A stretch of DNA of 64,000 bases, taken from contig NC_039368.1 in assembly GCF_003573695.1 (NCBI RefSeq), positions 78,940,374 to 79,004,373 of the forward strand, given 5' to 3'. How positions within the stretch are numbered: the stretch's first letter is position 1; each line of letters starts with the position of its first letter. This DNA comes from Papaver somniferum. Its lineage: Eukaryota; Streptophyta; Magnoliopsida; Ranunculales; Papaveraceae. A model generated the notes under the pieces. The model saw nothing but the letters and a program-made list of their open reading frames with translations, searched no databases and had not been told where the DNA came from. Positions 48,468-59,809 of the stretch are shown here, piece by piece. The translations under genes were made by a program, and so were the position numbers.

Positions 48468-50981
48468 TTAATTAACTGTGAGAACTTCAGCATCAATCCT
48501 CCGACTCGAATCTGGATTAGTGGCTTCAGCATTGTCTTTATCATTAAAATTCGCTTGGTCAGATTTATCCTTCTCGGATAGACCTCTTGGGAGAGAAGCT
48601 TCATTATCTCCTTCAGGATCTTTTTCATTCTCGCTCATGAATTCGTAGTCGCTATCTGGTTCAGGAAATTCTTCATCTTCGCCTACATCAAGAGGAGGGA
48701 TAGTTACTGGGAGAATAGAGTTGTCCGAAAGAATCCCATTAACCAGAGTTTGGGAAACAATATGAGCTTTGCGATAAGCTTCTTTCTCAAGGTTTCTAGC
48801 ATTAATCTCCAAGAAATTTTGAAGATACGAAAATCGTCTACGCGCACGATATCGAGAAGAAGAAAGTGAAACTTCAAGGCTTGTGCGATCATTCTGAGTT
48901 TTAGCTAAGTCAGATCTCAACTGGGAAATGGTGGATAGATGCGACTTTTCAGACTCTACAAAAATAACATAGAGTTAAAACTTATACAATTAACGTTTGA
49001 AAGAACAAAGAATTAAGTAGCATAACATTAAAAAAAATGAATAAGGCAGTCAACTTTAAGTGACTACCTTCCTTCTGCAAGAGGAGGGATTGAGAAAAGG
49101 CGAGGATGCTTTTCTTAATATTATCCATAGTTATATCAAAGTCATCTCTAACAGAACTATTGAAGTGGGACCGAATCTTATTTTCATCAACAGAAAGTAA
49201 ATGGTACTTTTTCTTAAGGAGATCATGAGATTCTTTTAACTGGTTATATTATTCTCGAAGTTGATTCATCTCTATAGTTTGATTTATCTTGCTTTGAATA
49301 ATCTTTTGGTTTTGTGTGCTTAATTCCTTAAAAGATGTTTCGTATTGGGCTTTCAGTGAGCGAAAGGCTTGTTCTCGGTCATTACAAGTTTTATAAAGAA
49401 TCGGATACTGATGCGAAAACATCGCTTCCTTCGTCAAAAAAGAACGTTTCTCCTTAGAAAGTTGGAGATTTTCCTCTGATAAAGTTTGATGTATTAAATT
49501 AGCACTATACAGCGAATTAGATAATTGGGAGATATACGAATTTAGTGCTTCATTCTCTTGATTTGCATGAGTATTTTCATGAGGTAAATTATCAATATGA
49601 TCAAGAGAATATGAATAGTTGTTCTCTAATTGACTTATTTGAGTCTGCAACTCTTCGTTATTCTCACAGGTATCTTCAGCAAGAAACTCAAAATGATACC
49701 TCTCCGAAGTTCGCTTCCGGTTTAAATATTAATAAATACATGAAGAAATTTAAAAGATGAAGACAAGGGAAGAAGAGCATTAATAAGATAGATTAAGAAA
49801 GAGAAAAACTACTTCTAAGTTTCTTGATTTGGTTATGAAGCGCCTCCGAATCAAAAGCTGCAACCTAAAGTTCTCCCTTTAGTCTACCAATTTCCTTCTC
49901 TAAAGAAGTATTTTGACGCGAAAGTTCCAGGTTAGAGCAGCTAGATTCAGAACGCCATTCGGCCAAAATCAGTCGACGATGAGATTCCTAAGAAGAAATT
50001 CTTGTTAGTAACAAGTATGCGAGAAATTCTTGTTAATAATACGAGGAGTACTTACCAAGACATCTAGAGCAATGTGAACATTTGGATCTATCTGGGAATA
50101 GATCTCTTCTCTTGAAGCTTTGTCAGAAGGAAACTCGCACAATAATTTTCTCAATGCAGAACAAATTTGAAGTTTAAAAGGATCATTGGTAGATGAGTGA
50201 GCAATGTTAAGAATCTCGGACAGAGCCTGGGAAGCCAATTTTATATTCTACAAAACTTTCTCAACAAGAGAAAAAGGTTTTAATAAGAAAGAGGGATGTG
50301 GGGAAGAAGAAGAGGCAGAAATGGAAGGAGAAGGAACAGTGAAGTTCGCAGTATCCATATTATCCTTAGTATTGTTCACATTTTCAAGCGATGAAGTATT
50401 TACTAAGGTTGAAACAGTCAGTTCAGTATACGAAAATGTCGCAGAGGTAGGAAGAGGAAAATCATTTACTCCCATATCACTAGCAACATTGTCTTTAGGA
50501 AGAGAAGATTCTCTGAGAGGAGAATGAATGTTCGCAGGAGTAGAAACAAATGAAGAGGAAACAGGAAGACTTGTAATAATTTGAGTTGGAGGAGTGGTTT
50601 TTAAACCAAATTGGGGGATAGAAAGATTGGAAATAAGTGTTGTAGGCTTACGAAGTTTCTTCAATTTAGGTTCTCTTTCATTCTCTATCTCACGGTCGGA
50701 ACCCTGCGAATAACAGCACAGATAAGAAATAGAGGCAACAATATTGTTTAATAAAAACAAAATATTTCATACTCCTTTGTTCCGCGAAGGTTTCCTTTTG
50801 TGAGATTCCTAATTTTTTGGACTAAAGAAGATCTAGGATTATTGACAGTTATCTTCATGCCACCAGCAGGAGAATTTGTTCTACAAGCAGTATGGGAATT
50901 AGATTAATGATGAGATGAAGGATAATCAAAAGAAAAGAAGATAGTTTCGAGAAATTATACTCACTTTGGATCGGGATTCAT
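48468..50981 (-). pseudogene. Antisense multi-exon coiled-coil gene of the Tat-type element
   Basis: Six likely exons on the minus strand: 50981-50965 (MNPDP..), 50880-50773, 50703-50056, 49987-49813, about 49725-49068 and 48955-48468, with donor sites GTGAGT, GTATGA, GTAAGT, GTAGT, GTAGT and AG acceptors. Ser/Pro-rich N-terminal part, a helical segment (SQALSEILNIAHS), long coiled coils (ELQTQISQLENN, NLQLSKEKR, YNQLKESHDLLKKKYHLL), then an acidic tail. Three stops inside (50250, 49867, about 49248), and the exon 2/3 join and the exon 5 acceptor do not resolve, so this copy is probably dead. Related antisense ORFs ('putative gypsy type transposon' proteins) are known in Tat-lineage elements; function is unknown. 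A TATA-like TATTTATT at about 51150 could drive it. Confidence 0.6.
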
Positions 50982-51330
50982 GAAGGAAGATGATGATTAA
51001 GTAAACAACAACAGCAATACCAAATGATGATGATCAATTGAACAAGTAACAAAGGCAGCAGCAGAAAAGAAAATCGAAAAGAAAATTGTCTCAGAGAAGA
51101 AGAGAGGAGTGATAAAGAAAAAGAAACTAACTTTTCTTAAAAATTGATCAATAAATAGGTTGAAGAAGGTGACCAGTTGAAAACAGGACGTGACGGTAAC
51201 AATGAAGATGACACGTGTAGAAAATAAACTGAAATTGCAGAAGAATGTCGGCAGGATGAAATTTGAAAAGATAAGCATGTGCGATGAGGCAAGTTGAAGA
51301 TTCTCATTTCGCTCATTCTGCGAAGGGAAC

Positions 51331-51349
51331 GAAATGAGAAGAGGCAAAA
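51331..51349 (+). other. Polypurine tract of the Tat-type element
   Basis: GAAATGAGAAGAGGCAAAA directly before the TGTAG of the 3' LTR; the usual site for plus-strand DNA priming. Confidence 0.75.
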
Positions 51350-51816
51350 TGTAGGAATAGAATATCGCACATGTGTTATATGCGGGCAATGGACAATCAG
51401 GTGTGTGCGAAGATCGTCGCTCATCTGAGATGTGGTGACGTATTGAATGATGTCAGCCTAGTCACAAGTAAAGTGTGAAGATATGTGCGAAGCTTGTAGA
51501 GTCTGCGAATATAACTAATGTACATGTGCGATAATAACGCACAGGGATTCCGAAAATAAAGGATCTCTTAGCTGTCATCCACTATGTAATACCCTATATA
51601 AAAAGTAGATGGTTCATGTAAAGAGAGAGTTCTCTTTAGAATCCTTGGTCAAGAAATCAGGAGAGAGAAAGATTGTAAAGAGAGTAAACTTAGAATTTCC
51701 ATTATCTTGTAATTGTTCTTGTGATTTTGATTAATAAAGAAATAATTTACCTTGAGATCGGTTAATTATTATTAGATTCTCATACTTGTGTGGTTGTAGA
51801 ATTTCCGGCGACTACA
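51350..51816 (+). repeat. 3' LTR of the Tat-type element
   Basis: 467 bp, TGTAGGAATAGAA...GGCGACTACA, followed by the target duplication ATCAC (51817-51821). Confidence 0.92.
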
Positions 51817-51821
51817 ATCAC

Positions 51822-52687
51822 TCTGGACATTACCACGGACAAGGGCTTATGAATATGATAAATGCAACAAGTGATCATCTTCTCTTCCCACTCATTTTTT
51901 CTATCTTCCCGGTGAGCTCTTAAAAAGAAAATGTCACAAGTATTTCCAGTGACACCTACCAGGCTACCACAACCTCAAAACCATGATACTTATTTATGAG
52001 CCCTCACTAAAATAAAGGCAACTTGGTTCAATATCTCTATTGGCCTCCTGCAAGGTCCACAAGTGGGGAACATATTCAATATCAATACAACCATGTTATG
52101 AAAATACTTCTTTATACTCAGTTATTACTCACTAGTCACTAGACTCACTAGTATTGATTCCAAATTCAAATTTCCAATAATGAATAGTAGAGATCTTCAC
52201 CAAACAATTTGGAGATTCAATACTGCCTGCACAGCCTCCCTCGATATCAAAAAAAAAAAAGAGCAATAATATAGTCCTGACTGATCTGACATTACTCTTA
52301 ATAGTGAAAAACAAGAAAAAAAACCAAACTTGATGCATGGAATCCAATAAACCGGGTATCTGATTCTACATATCATTCATCACCAAAGAAACGATTATAC
52401 AGTTTCAACAAGTCTGCTAATGGGGGCACCAAATTTTCAAGTCAGAGTTTTTTGTTTGGTAGAGACACCAGTGTAATAGTATCATTGCACATTTAATACT
52501 CTCCCTCTCTCTTTCCTCCATTGTTGAGAGATTCTTCTGTCACTGTACATCCATCCCCGTATCTCCATTAAAAAAGAAACTAAAGATCGTGTAAAAGAGA
52601 AAACAGGACTTTGGAAAGTGAAACCAAAAAGATTATATCACAAAATGTGTAGGTTAATAATAAAAGTATGAGATGGACATTTTTTTT
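51822..52687. other. Host intergenic sequence and 3' region of the next gene
   Basis: Resumes the host sequence cut at 42576. No ORF with a recognisable domain. The part nearest 52688 is the 3' untranslated side of the minus-strand gene that follows. Confidence 0.6.
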
Positions 52688-53587
52688 TCATTTAGATTCT
52701 GAATTTCTCTTCTTCTGATTCTCAGTTTCATCATCAACTTTCATTAATCTTGTAAATGTTGGGTCAGATTTACATCTTGTTAATGTCAGTGGTACTCCTC
52801 CTTCCTTTTCTACTACTGATACTACTTCTTTAATCACTGTACTACTACTTCCATTACTACTTGATGAAGTTTCACATGACTCAATCTTTTCCTCATTATC
52901 AGTTACTAGATTTTCCAGTGTGGGTTTCTCAATTTCTTTACTACTTTCAGTATTGGTAATATAATTTTGATCTGTACTACTGTCACTAAATCTACTGAAC
53001 ATTGACGTTGAGGAATTTTTACATGGATCTGACCTGCATCTCATTAGAAACAATGCATTCTTTGGTGGTGAATGTGATCCTGCTGCTGTTGTACTCACAA
53101 AACCCTTGCTTTCTTCTACTTCATCTTCATCCTCAACCTCTTCCTGTTTATCTATTGGTTCTTCATTTCTCCTAACTTCAAGTACAGTTTCATCAACTTT
53201 ATCTTGTGATGAACAACACAAGAACCAACTTCTAAAAACAGATTTAGAAGGAGAAGAACAAGAAGAATTACAGAAAAACAGAGATTTTTTCTTACTCTTC
53301 CAATTCCAACTCCAACAAAACCACTTGTTTGGTGATGAATCTTTGCTTCTTGATCTTTTTTTAGCTCTAACTTGACCCATACAAGTAACTTTTGGAGAAG
53401 TAGGTTCTTGAGTAGTAGTTTCAACAGTAGCACTATTCTTTTTTCTGATAAACAGTGGACTTGAACGAGTAGAAGATGAAGATGTTCTTCTAGTACTTTT
53501 ACTTCCTCCATTACTTCTTAAAAATCTCATTAATGGTGGTGGGAATTTCTCTGTTCTACCTGGACTTGTAATGGGTTTTGTTCTCAT
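52688..53587 (-). CDS. Plant-specific protein, syringolide-induced 14-1-1-like
   Basis: Single uninterrupted exon of 299 codons starting MRTKPITSPGRTEKFPPPLMRFLRS-. The PGR.EKFPPPLMRFLR start, basic serine-rich region with a 'SPLFIRKKN' block, and 'SPKVTCMGQVR' are hallmarks of a plant family that includes the soybean syringolide-induced protein 14-1-1 and Arabidopsis homologues (recognised from memory, not searched). A Cys/Trp/Lys-rich segment (WFCWSWNWKSKKKS) and acidic patches follow, with two MRCRSDP/LTRCKSDP repeats near residues 180 and 275. No signal peptide or membrane segment; likely nuclear or cytosolic. Molecular function is unknown. Three W-boxes upstream fit a defence-responsive gene. 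This is the best-preserved ordinary host gene in the window. Confidence 0.85.
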   Translation of the reverse strand: MRTKPITSPGRTEKFPPPLMRFLRSNGGSKSTRRTSSSSTRSSPLFIRKKNSATVETTTQEPTSPKVTCMGQVRAKKRSRSKDSSPNKWFCWSWNWKSKKKSLFFCNSSCSSPSKSVFRSWFLCCSSQDKVDETVLEVRRNEEPIDKQEEVEDEDEVEESKGFVSTTAAGSHSPPKNALFLMRCRSDPCKNSSTSMFSRFSDSSTDQNYITNTESSKEIEKPTLENLVTDNEEKIESCETSSSSNGSSSTVIKEVVSVVEKEGGVPLTLTRCKSDPTFTRLMKVDDETENQKKRNSESK

Positions 53588-54132
53588 TTTGGATTATCAA
53601 GAATCAGAAAATGGAGAATGAAAATTTGTGATTCTGAGATGGCATTTATCAACACACTATCTATTAGACTATTACACAAGGGGCTGGCTGTAAAAGAATC
53701 AAAATTTTATCTATTAAAAAAAATGAGGGTGTGAAATGTTCAAGTTTTTTTCAAGTTTGTCTGTTGTTACTACTAGTATTTTGTAGAGATCTTAATTGTA
53801 ATTTGGTAATTAATGTTGTTAATTAAGATGAAAGTGGTCCCGCCAGACTCTGTGGAACTTGCATTTAGTTTGGCAACTTTGACTAGATTTAGGTCAACTT
53901 CTTTGGTTGACTTCAATGTGAAACGGAAAAATGGACTGTAAACTGAAGGTTAGAAAGCTTGGCCCTTGGGCATTTGGTGGCGCAAGGTTCCTATTTGCTC
54001 CAGATGCTTATGTGGCACATGTTCAATTAAATGCAGTCTAGGTGAAAACCACACTCCAAACTGAACTCTACGGATTACACTTCACATCACGTCTTACTCT
54101 TTAATTCTACCCACTGTTATTGCTATTTGTGA
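53588..54132. other. Upstream region of the syringolide-induced-like gene
   Basis: Non-coding promoter-side sequence up to the hAT MITE. No perfect TATA box found near the ATG; W-boxes lie at 53879-53912. Confidence 0.6.
53879..53912 (-). promoter_or_regulatory. Cluster of three W-boxes
   Basis: TTGACT (53879-53884), GGTCAA = TTGACC on the other strand (53892-53897) and TTGACT (53907-53912), all fitting TTGACY, in 34 bp about 290-325 bp upstream of the ATG. WRKY factors bind such sites, and clusters favour elicitor-inducible expression. Confidence 0.6.
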
Positions 54133-54140
54133 GTCTGTAC

Positions 54141-54720
54141 CCAAGTTAGTAAGTTCGCGAATGATTCGCGAATTATTCGTGAATTTTTCCGTATCACGAA
54201 TTTTACCGTCTTATTCGCGTACGTTTGCAACTCCGAACCCAAGTCGCGTATTATGTGGCATTCCAGAATTATTCGCGAACCGTTCACGAATTTTACGTAT
54301 CCCGAATGATACGTCCGCTTAAACGACTGAAGAGATTTGAAGGTGAAGGTGAGAGAGATCTCAAACTCACTAACCAAGCATCTAAACCACCATACGACGT
54401 CCTCTTGGATAACTAATGTTGTATATATTATTAATATCATCATATTAAGTTTAGTTTTTCTTTAAATAACTCACACATATACATAAAAATTGGTCTATGA
54501 CCTTATAAATACAAATTATTTGTTATATATAGATACCGAATTTTCAGAGCCGAACTCACATTTATAAATCGAATTATACACGTACGTATGCCGTTCCGAA
54601 TTACTGACGAATCACGTCCCGTTGACCGAATTTTGGACCGAATCTGGATTTTACAAAACCGTATAATACTCGTACGTTTGCCGTTCCGTACGTTTGCCGA
54701 ATCCCGAATTGCTAACTAGG
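54141..54720. mobile_element. hAT MITE (580 bp)
   Basis: Perfect 8-bp target duplications GTCTGTAC (54133-54140, 54721-54728). Ends CCAAGTTAGTAA and (inverted) CCTAGTTAGCAA form a short imperfect terminal repeat. Inside, many copies of TTCGCGAAT, ACGAATT, CGTACGTTTGC and related motifs lie near both ends. No coding sequence. A non-autonomous hAT element, unrelated in end sequence to the one at 9261. Confidence 0.85.
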
Positions 54721-54743
54721 GTCTGTACTGCTACTGCATAGTC

Positions 54744-55110
54744 CACGCTCCTTTAAACCTAACAACACCGACTCAAATCCATTACGAAGAAAAACGATTA
54801 CAACGTCGTGTGAATCCCAAAAAATTCTTGGTTACACCGTAACAATTACCCAAGACAATAACCTTGTCTCTTGTTCCTCACAAATATACTATCACAACGA
54901 AACCCTAGCTTTAGCCCTAAAAGCTATCCAAGAAATCTTTCACCGATCTCTTAATCGTTTTCTACACAATACAATTCTACAAGGCTTAATTACCTATTTA
55001 TATAGGTTACAAACTTGGCCACCAAGAATTCTAGCCGTTTTAGGAAACCCCTTCCCTAAATAATCAAGTCTAACTTTAAGAAATAATAATTAGTCTTCAA
55101 TAACTAAAAA
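54744..55110 (-). repeat. Copia 3' LTR, truncated
   Basis: Matches about 59445-59800. Begins near 54744 and lacks the outer part corresponding to 59263-59444. Inner edge 'aataactaaaa' is followed by the polypurine tract (minus strand AAAGTGGGAGA, about 55114-55124). Confidence 0.8.
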
Positions 55111-55177
55111 TCTCCCACTTTGAAGACTCAGTTATTGTCTTCAATTCTCCTTTTCTTCAACTTTAAATTTGACGGTG

Positions 55178-57450
55178 CTAAAACATCTTCATGTCAGTGC
55201 GGCTCCCCTCCCAGATCCTCATTCTAAGAGACCAACTAAAGCCTTGCAGAGCTTTAGCTTGTATGATGTAACTCCCTTGGTAAACATATCCGCCGGATTC
55301 TTCGAACCAAGAATCTTCTCGAGCTTCAACTCTCCTTCTTCTAAGAGATCCCGAATGAAATGGTAACGGATATATATGCTTCGTCCTAGCATGATAGGCT
55401 GAGTTCTTGGCTAAATGTATAGCGCTTTGACTGTCGCTAAACAGAACACTATCTCGTTGTTCCTTTCCCAATTCATCTAACAAACCTCGTAACCAAATCA
55501 TCTCCTTGCTCGCTTCTTACTGCTACATACTCCACTTCCGTAGTAGATAATGTCACCAACTTCTGTAAACGTGAGTTCCGACTCACTGAAGTTGACCCCA
55601 TAGTATAAACATAATCGGTCGTACTTCGCCTTTTATCTACATCACTTGCGAAGTCTGCATCCACATAACACCTCAAGATAGAACCACCTTTTCCATAACA
55701 CAATGGTACGTTTGTGTTACCTCTCAAATACCTGAGAATCCACTTCACGGCTTCCCAATGTTGTTTTCCTGGGTTTCTTGCATATCTACTCACTACTCCC
55801 ACTACATGTGCAATATCCGGTCTCATGCACACCATAGCATACATTAGACTCCCAATCGCCGAAGAATATGGTACGTCAGCCATGTACTCCTTTTCTTCAT
55901 TTGTCTTCGCACACTGCATACTTGAAAGACGAATTTGACTTCCAACTGGAGAACTAACTGTTTTAGCATTCTCCATGTTGAACCTTTTCAACACTCGTTC
56001 AATATATTCATCCTGACTAAGCATAAGTACACCCTTAGCTCTGTCTCTTATGATCCTCATACCAAGAATCTGCTTTGCTTCACCAAGATCTTTCATAGAA
56101 AGCTCACTTGCTAATTGTTTCTTCAAATTCTCAACTTCTTTTAGAGATGTTCCGGCAACCAACATATCATCCACATACAGTAATAATATGATGTAGTCAG
56201 AACTGCACCTTTTGAAGTAACAATAATGATCTGCATTACTCCGTGAGTAACCACCTTTATGCATGAAGTTATCAAACTTCTTGTACCACTGTCTCGGGGC
56301 TTGTTTTAAACCATACAAACTCTTCTTTAGCTTGCACACCATCTCTTCCTTTCCTTTTACTATGAATCCTCTGGCTGCTTCATGTAAATTTCTTCATCTA
56401 GGTCACCATGAAGAAAAGATGTCTTTACATCCAACTGTTCAAGGTAGAGATCTTCAGAATCCACTAGACTTAACACTACTCGAATAGTAGTCATCTTCAC
56501 AACTGGAGAAAATATCTCGTTGTAACCAACACTAGGTTTTTGCTGGAAACCTTTGACAACCAACCTCGCCTTATAGCGAATATATCCATTTGCTTCAGAC
56601 TTCATCCGATAAACCCACTTGTTATGCAACGCCTTCTTACCTCTTGGTAATTTTACTAACACCCAAGTGTCATTCTCCTCAAGTGAATTCATCTCATCTT
56701 CCGTAGCAAGTTGCCACTTGCCTGAATCATCAGCCGCTAGTGCTTCTTTAATATCTTCAGGTTCACCTCCATCCGTAAGTAATAGATAATTCAGAGCATA
56801 CCTTGGGTTTGGTTTTGGAGTTCTTGATGATCTTCGTACTTCTTGTGGAACTATAGGAGTAACTCCCACTGCAGGAGAAGTCTCTTCACCTTGTACTTCT
56901 CTGTCGTTAGCAACACCGTGCCTTTCTTGTACCACATTTTTTCCAGAAACATCATCAATATCGATATACAACTCCTTATCGACGTTGCTTGATCCTGACA
57001 TCTTCAACTTGTGTTTTATTCATGTCCTTGTACAGATCATTCTCATTAAAAGTGACGTCTCTACTTCTGATAACTTTGTGACCCTCGTAGTCCCAAAGTT
57101 TATACCTAAAAGTGTCATTTCCGTAACCAATAAATATACACTTCTTTGCTTGAGCACCTATCTTATACCTCTCACTGGGACTAAGATGAACGTAACCAAC
57201 ACAACCAAAAACTTTCAAATATGAAAGATTTACCTTTTTGCCGGTCCAAACCTCCTCTGGTATCTTTCATATCTAATGGACTACTAGGTGTCCTATTGAT
57301 TAGATAAGCAGTCGTCTTTGTTGCATGTGCCCAGAAGGTCTCGGGAAAACCAGAATGCAACCTCATGCACCTAGAACGTGCATTCAACGTCCAATTCGTA
57401 CGTTCTGCTACTCCATTCTTCTGTGGCTTCCTTGGAACTGTCCTCTCCAA
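55178..57450 (-). pseudogene. Copia integrase end, reverse transcriptase and RNase H
   Basis: 57450-57181: KNGVAERTN supplies the integrase Glu, then FWAHATKTTAYLINRTP. 57218-56976: VFGCVGYVHLSPSERYK and a DNA-binding C-terminal part. 57007-56360: RSSRTPKPNPRY, LATEDEMNSLEENDTW, then QQKPSVGYNEIFSPVVKMTTIR, the start of RT. 56342-55473: LYGLKQAPRQWYKKFD, LLYVDDMLVAG (YVDD intact), RNase H start (DADFASDVDKRRSTTDYV, TTEVEYVAV). 55501-55178: end of RNase H (DSQSAIHLAKN). Frame changes at about 57200, 56990, 56350 and 55490. Confidence 0.87.
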
Positions 57451-58341
57451 ACGAATTCCATTTGTAGCAAATAACTATAAGAATTCTGTTTTCTCATACT
57501 CACCACCGTTGTCTGACCTTAGACACTTCAACTTCAGACCAGTTTCTGTTTCAACCAAAGATTTTCACTTCTTAAATACTTCATACACCTCGAATTTATT
57601 CTTCATGAAGTAAAGCCACACCTTCCTTGAGTGATCATCAATAAAGGTGACATAATATTGGAACCCGCTGTGAGATGCAACATTAATTGGTCCCCATACA
57701 TCCGTGTAAACCAAATCAAGTTTCGCACTTCTCAAGGCTCTGCCGCCTCTGCTGAAACTATCCCGTTTTCGCTTTCCAATAACACAGTCTTCACAAAAAC
57801 TCATATCAACAGACTTCACCTTAGGTAGATATCCTCCCGAACATAGAATCTTCATGTTCTTCTCACTCATGTTCCCTAATCTTCTATGCCATAAGTTAGT
57901 GTCTTCACCACTACTAGACACTGCTAAAGTAGTTCCATCTGAAGTCCGGTAGAGAGTACCGACTCTAACTCTACGAGCTAATACCATAGCTCCTTTCTTC
58001 ACTTTCCAATTGTGTTTCGTAAGCACAACTTCACAGTCATCATCACAAACTTGGCCCACAGACACCAAGTTCTTCTTCAAATTTGGAACGTGTCTTACAT
58101 CCTTCAATTTCCATGTCGAACCGTTGACTTTCAAGATCACATCACCCAAACCAATGCTGTCGCATGCTTCACCATCACCTAAGAATACTTGGATATAGTA
58201 CCCTTCTTTATAAGAGATCATAATACTCTTATCACCCGTTTCATGGAAAGAAGCTCCCGAGTCTATAATCCAAGACTCATCTTGCTTGTCCTCAGAGAGT
58301 AGTAGAAAACCTTCCGTAATCACCTTCTTAATTATCAACAA
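57451..58341 (-). pseudogene. Copia protease and integrase core
   Basis: SWIIDSGASFH (protease Asp-Ser-Gly) near 58255; HRRLGNMSEKN..C..C zinc region near 57890-57770; LDLVYTDVWGPI (first catalytic Asp). A stop at 57565 interrupts; then CLRSDNGGEYE carries the second Asp. The frame differs by one from gag, joined near 58330. Confidence 0.85.
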
Positions 58342-59205
58342 GGACCTTCACCGGTTCCGCAGCTGCAACTACGTTGACCTCTTCTTGATTACCTTTGTTT
58401 CCACCATTATTAGTACCTTTGTTTTCCGGACAATCGCGTTTGAAGTGTCCTACTTTCTTACACGCCCAACACTCAACAACACCTCTAGTCCGGGATTGAG
58501 ATCTCCCTCTAGACTTTCCTCTAGACTTCCATCTGGATTTGTTGTTCTTGTTCCTATTTGAACTCCTACCTTTATCTTCTTCTTGCATACTTAAGGCCGA
58601 GATTGAGGTACTAGAACCGTAACTTTGTTCTATTCTTCTCTCCTCTTCAGCAAGTAACCTTTGTTGCACATCATCAAGCTTCAACATCTCTCTCCCTGCG
58701 GAATTGCTAACGGTTGTCCTTGCAGTCTCCCAACTCTTTGTTAATGACGACAACAACCTTAAACCTTGAACTTCATCATCAAAAGTAATACTAACTTTTG
58801 AAAACTGAGAAATAATTGATTTAAACTTCCCAAAATGTGCTGAAATTGCTTCGCCTTCTTGCATCTTCATATTAAATAATTGTTCACACAACATAATCTT
58901 CCCCGAGGCTGATGACTTTTGATACAACTTTTCAAGTTTATCCATAAGATCCTTAGTACTAGTTTCCTCTTGTACGTTATTGTATACTTCCTCTGTTAGA
59001 CATCTACGGATCACGGCTACACACTTGCGATCAAGAGTTGTCCATTCATCGTCTTTGCGTGCTCCCTTTTTCGCAACTCCACCCAATGGATCAGCAAGGT
59101 CTTTCTCATATAGGTAGTCTTCCATCTGAGACTTCCAAAACCCAAAGTTCTTCCCATTAAAAACTTTAACTCTAGCTACCGTAATTTCGTTATTATCACC
59201 ATAAC
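58328..59205 (-). pseudogene. Copia gag with zinc knuckle
   Basis: FNGKNFGFWKSQMEDYLYE start (upstream of the first ATG at 59125; the original start codon is not visible and an in-frame stop lies just before), UBN2-type gag body (KSWETARTTVSN), Arg/Ser-rich linker and CWACKKVGHFKRDC (CX2CX4HX4C). Open for 265 codons from 59125. Binds element RNA and forms the particle in active relatives. Confidence 0.85.
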
Positions 59206-59250
59206 TCCCACTCTAATCGTACTACGATAAACCCTAAAGCTCTAACCCGA

Positions 59251-59262
59251 GCTCTGATACCA
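59251..59262 (-). other. Copia primer-binding site (initiator tRNA-Met)
   Basis: Minus strand TGGTATCAGAGC, the standard copia match to the 3' end of initiator methionine tRNA, next to the 5' LTR. Confidence 0.85.
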
Positions 59263-59804
59263 GTTTTCAGGATTTTCTTAGGGAATCACTAACAACCGCG
59301 GAATAACGGATCTTGAGATATTATAATGAATAATAAGTAAAACAAGCACAAGCAACTATGAAAATACGAGAAAGATAAATCAACTCACAAGACACAAGAT
59401 TTATAGTGGTTCGACCAATAAATACAACATGTATATATTGTCTACGTCCACTTTGATCCACACCAACTCAAATCCATTATGAAGAAAAACGACTACAACG
59501 TCGTGTGAATCCCAGCAAACCCTTGGTTACACCGCAACAATTACCCGAGACGATAACCTTGTCTCTTGTTCCTCACCAATATGCTATCACAACGAAACCC
59601 TAGCTTTAGCCCTAAAATCTATGCTAGAAATCTCTCACCGATCTCTTAATCTTTTTCTACACAATACAATTCTACAAGGCCTAATTACCTATTTATATAG
59701 GTTACAAACTTGGCCACCAAGAATTCTAGCCGTTTTAGGAAACCCCTGCCCTAAATAACCACGACTAACTTTAGGAAATAATAATTAGTCTTCAATAACT
59801 AACA
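59263..59804 (-). repeat. Copia 5' LTR
   Basis: About 542 bp; minus-strand start TGTTAGTTATTG. Inner edge meets the primer site. A TATA-like 'tatataaatagg' (minus strand CCTATATAAATAGG) is near 59690. Confidence 0.85.
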
Positions 59805-59809
59805 CGGTG

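Larger units (their letters stand above)
42577..51816 (+). mobile_element. Tat/Retand-type gypsy element, complete ends, gag missing
   Basis: 9,240 bp with matching LTRs (42577-43045 and 51350-51816) and perfect target duplications ATCAC (42572-42576, 51817-51821). Plus-strand order: primer site, protease, RT, RNase H, second archaeal-like RNase H, integrase; then a 4-kb tail that holds an antisense multi-exon gene; polypurine tract; 3' LTR. The extra RNase H and a long 3' region with antisense coding are features of the Tat lineage. Only about 250 bp separate the primer site from protease, so gag is gone. Pol has many stops. Confidence 0.92.
54744..59804 (-). mobile_element. Tnt1/Tork-like Ty1/copia element, 3' LTR truncated
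   Basis: Minus-strand order: 5' LTR (59804-59263), primer site (59262-59251), gag, protease, integrase, RT, RNase H, polypurine tract and 3' LTR. The integrase-before-RT order defines copia. The 3' LTR lacks about 200 bp at its outer end, beside the hAT MITE. CGGTG (59805-59809) is one target-duplication candidate; the partner is lost with the truncated end. Several stops and frame changes break the polyprotein. Confidence 0.9.

Noticed and set aside
51000..51389. Hydrophobic minus-strand ORF of 130 codons starting in the 3' LTR
   Set aside because: Runs of Phe/Leu/Ser come from a pyrimidine-rich leader; more likely the 5' untranslated region of the antisense gene than a membrane protein.
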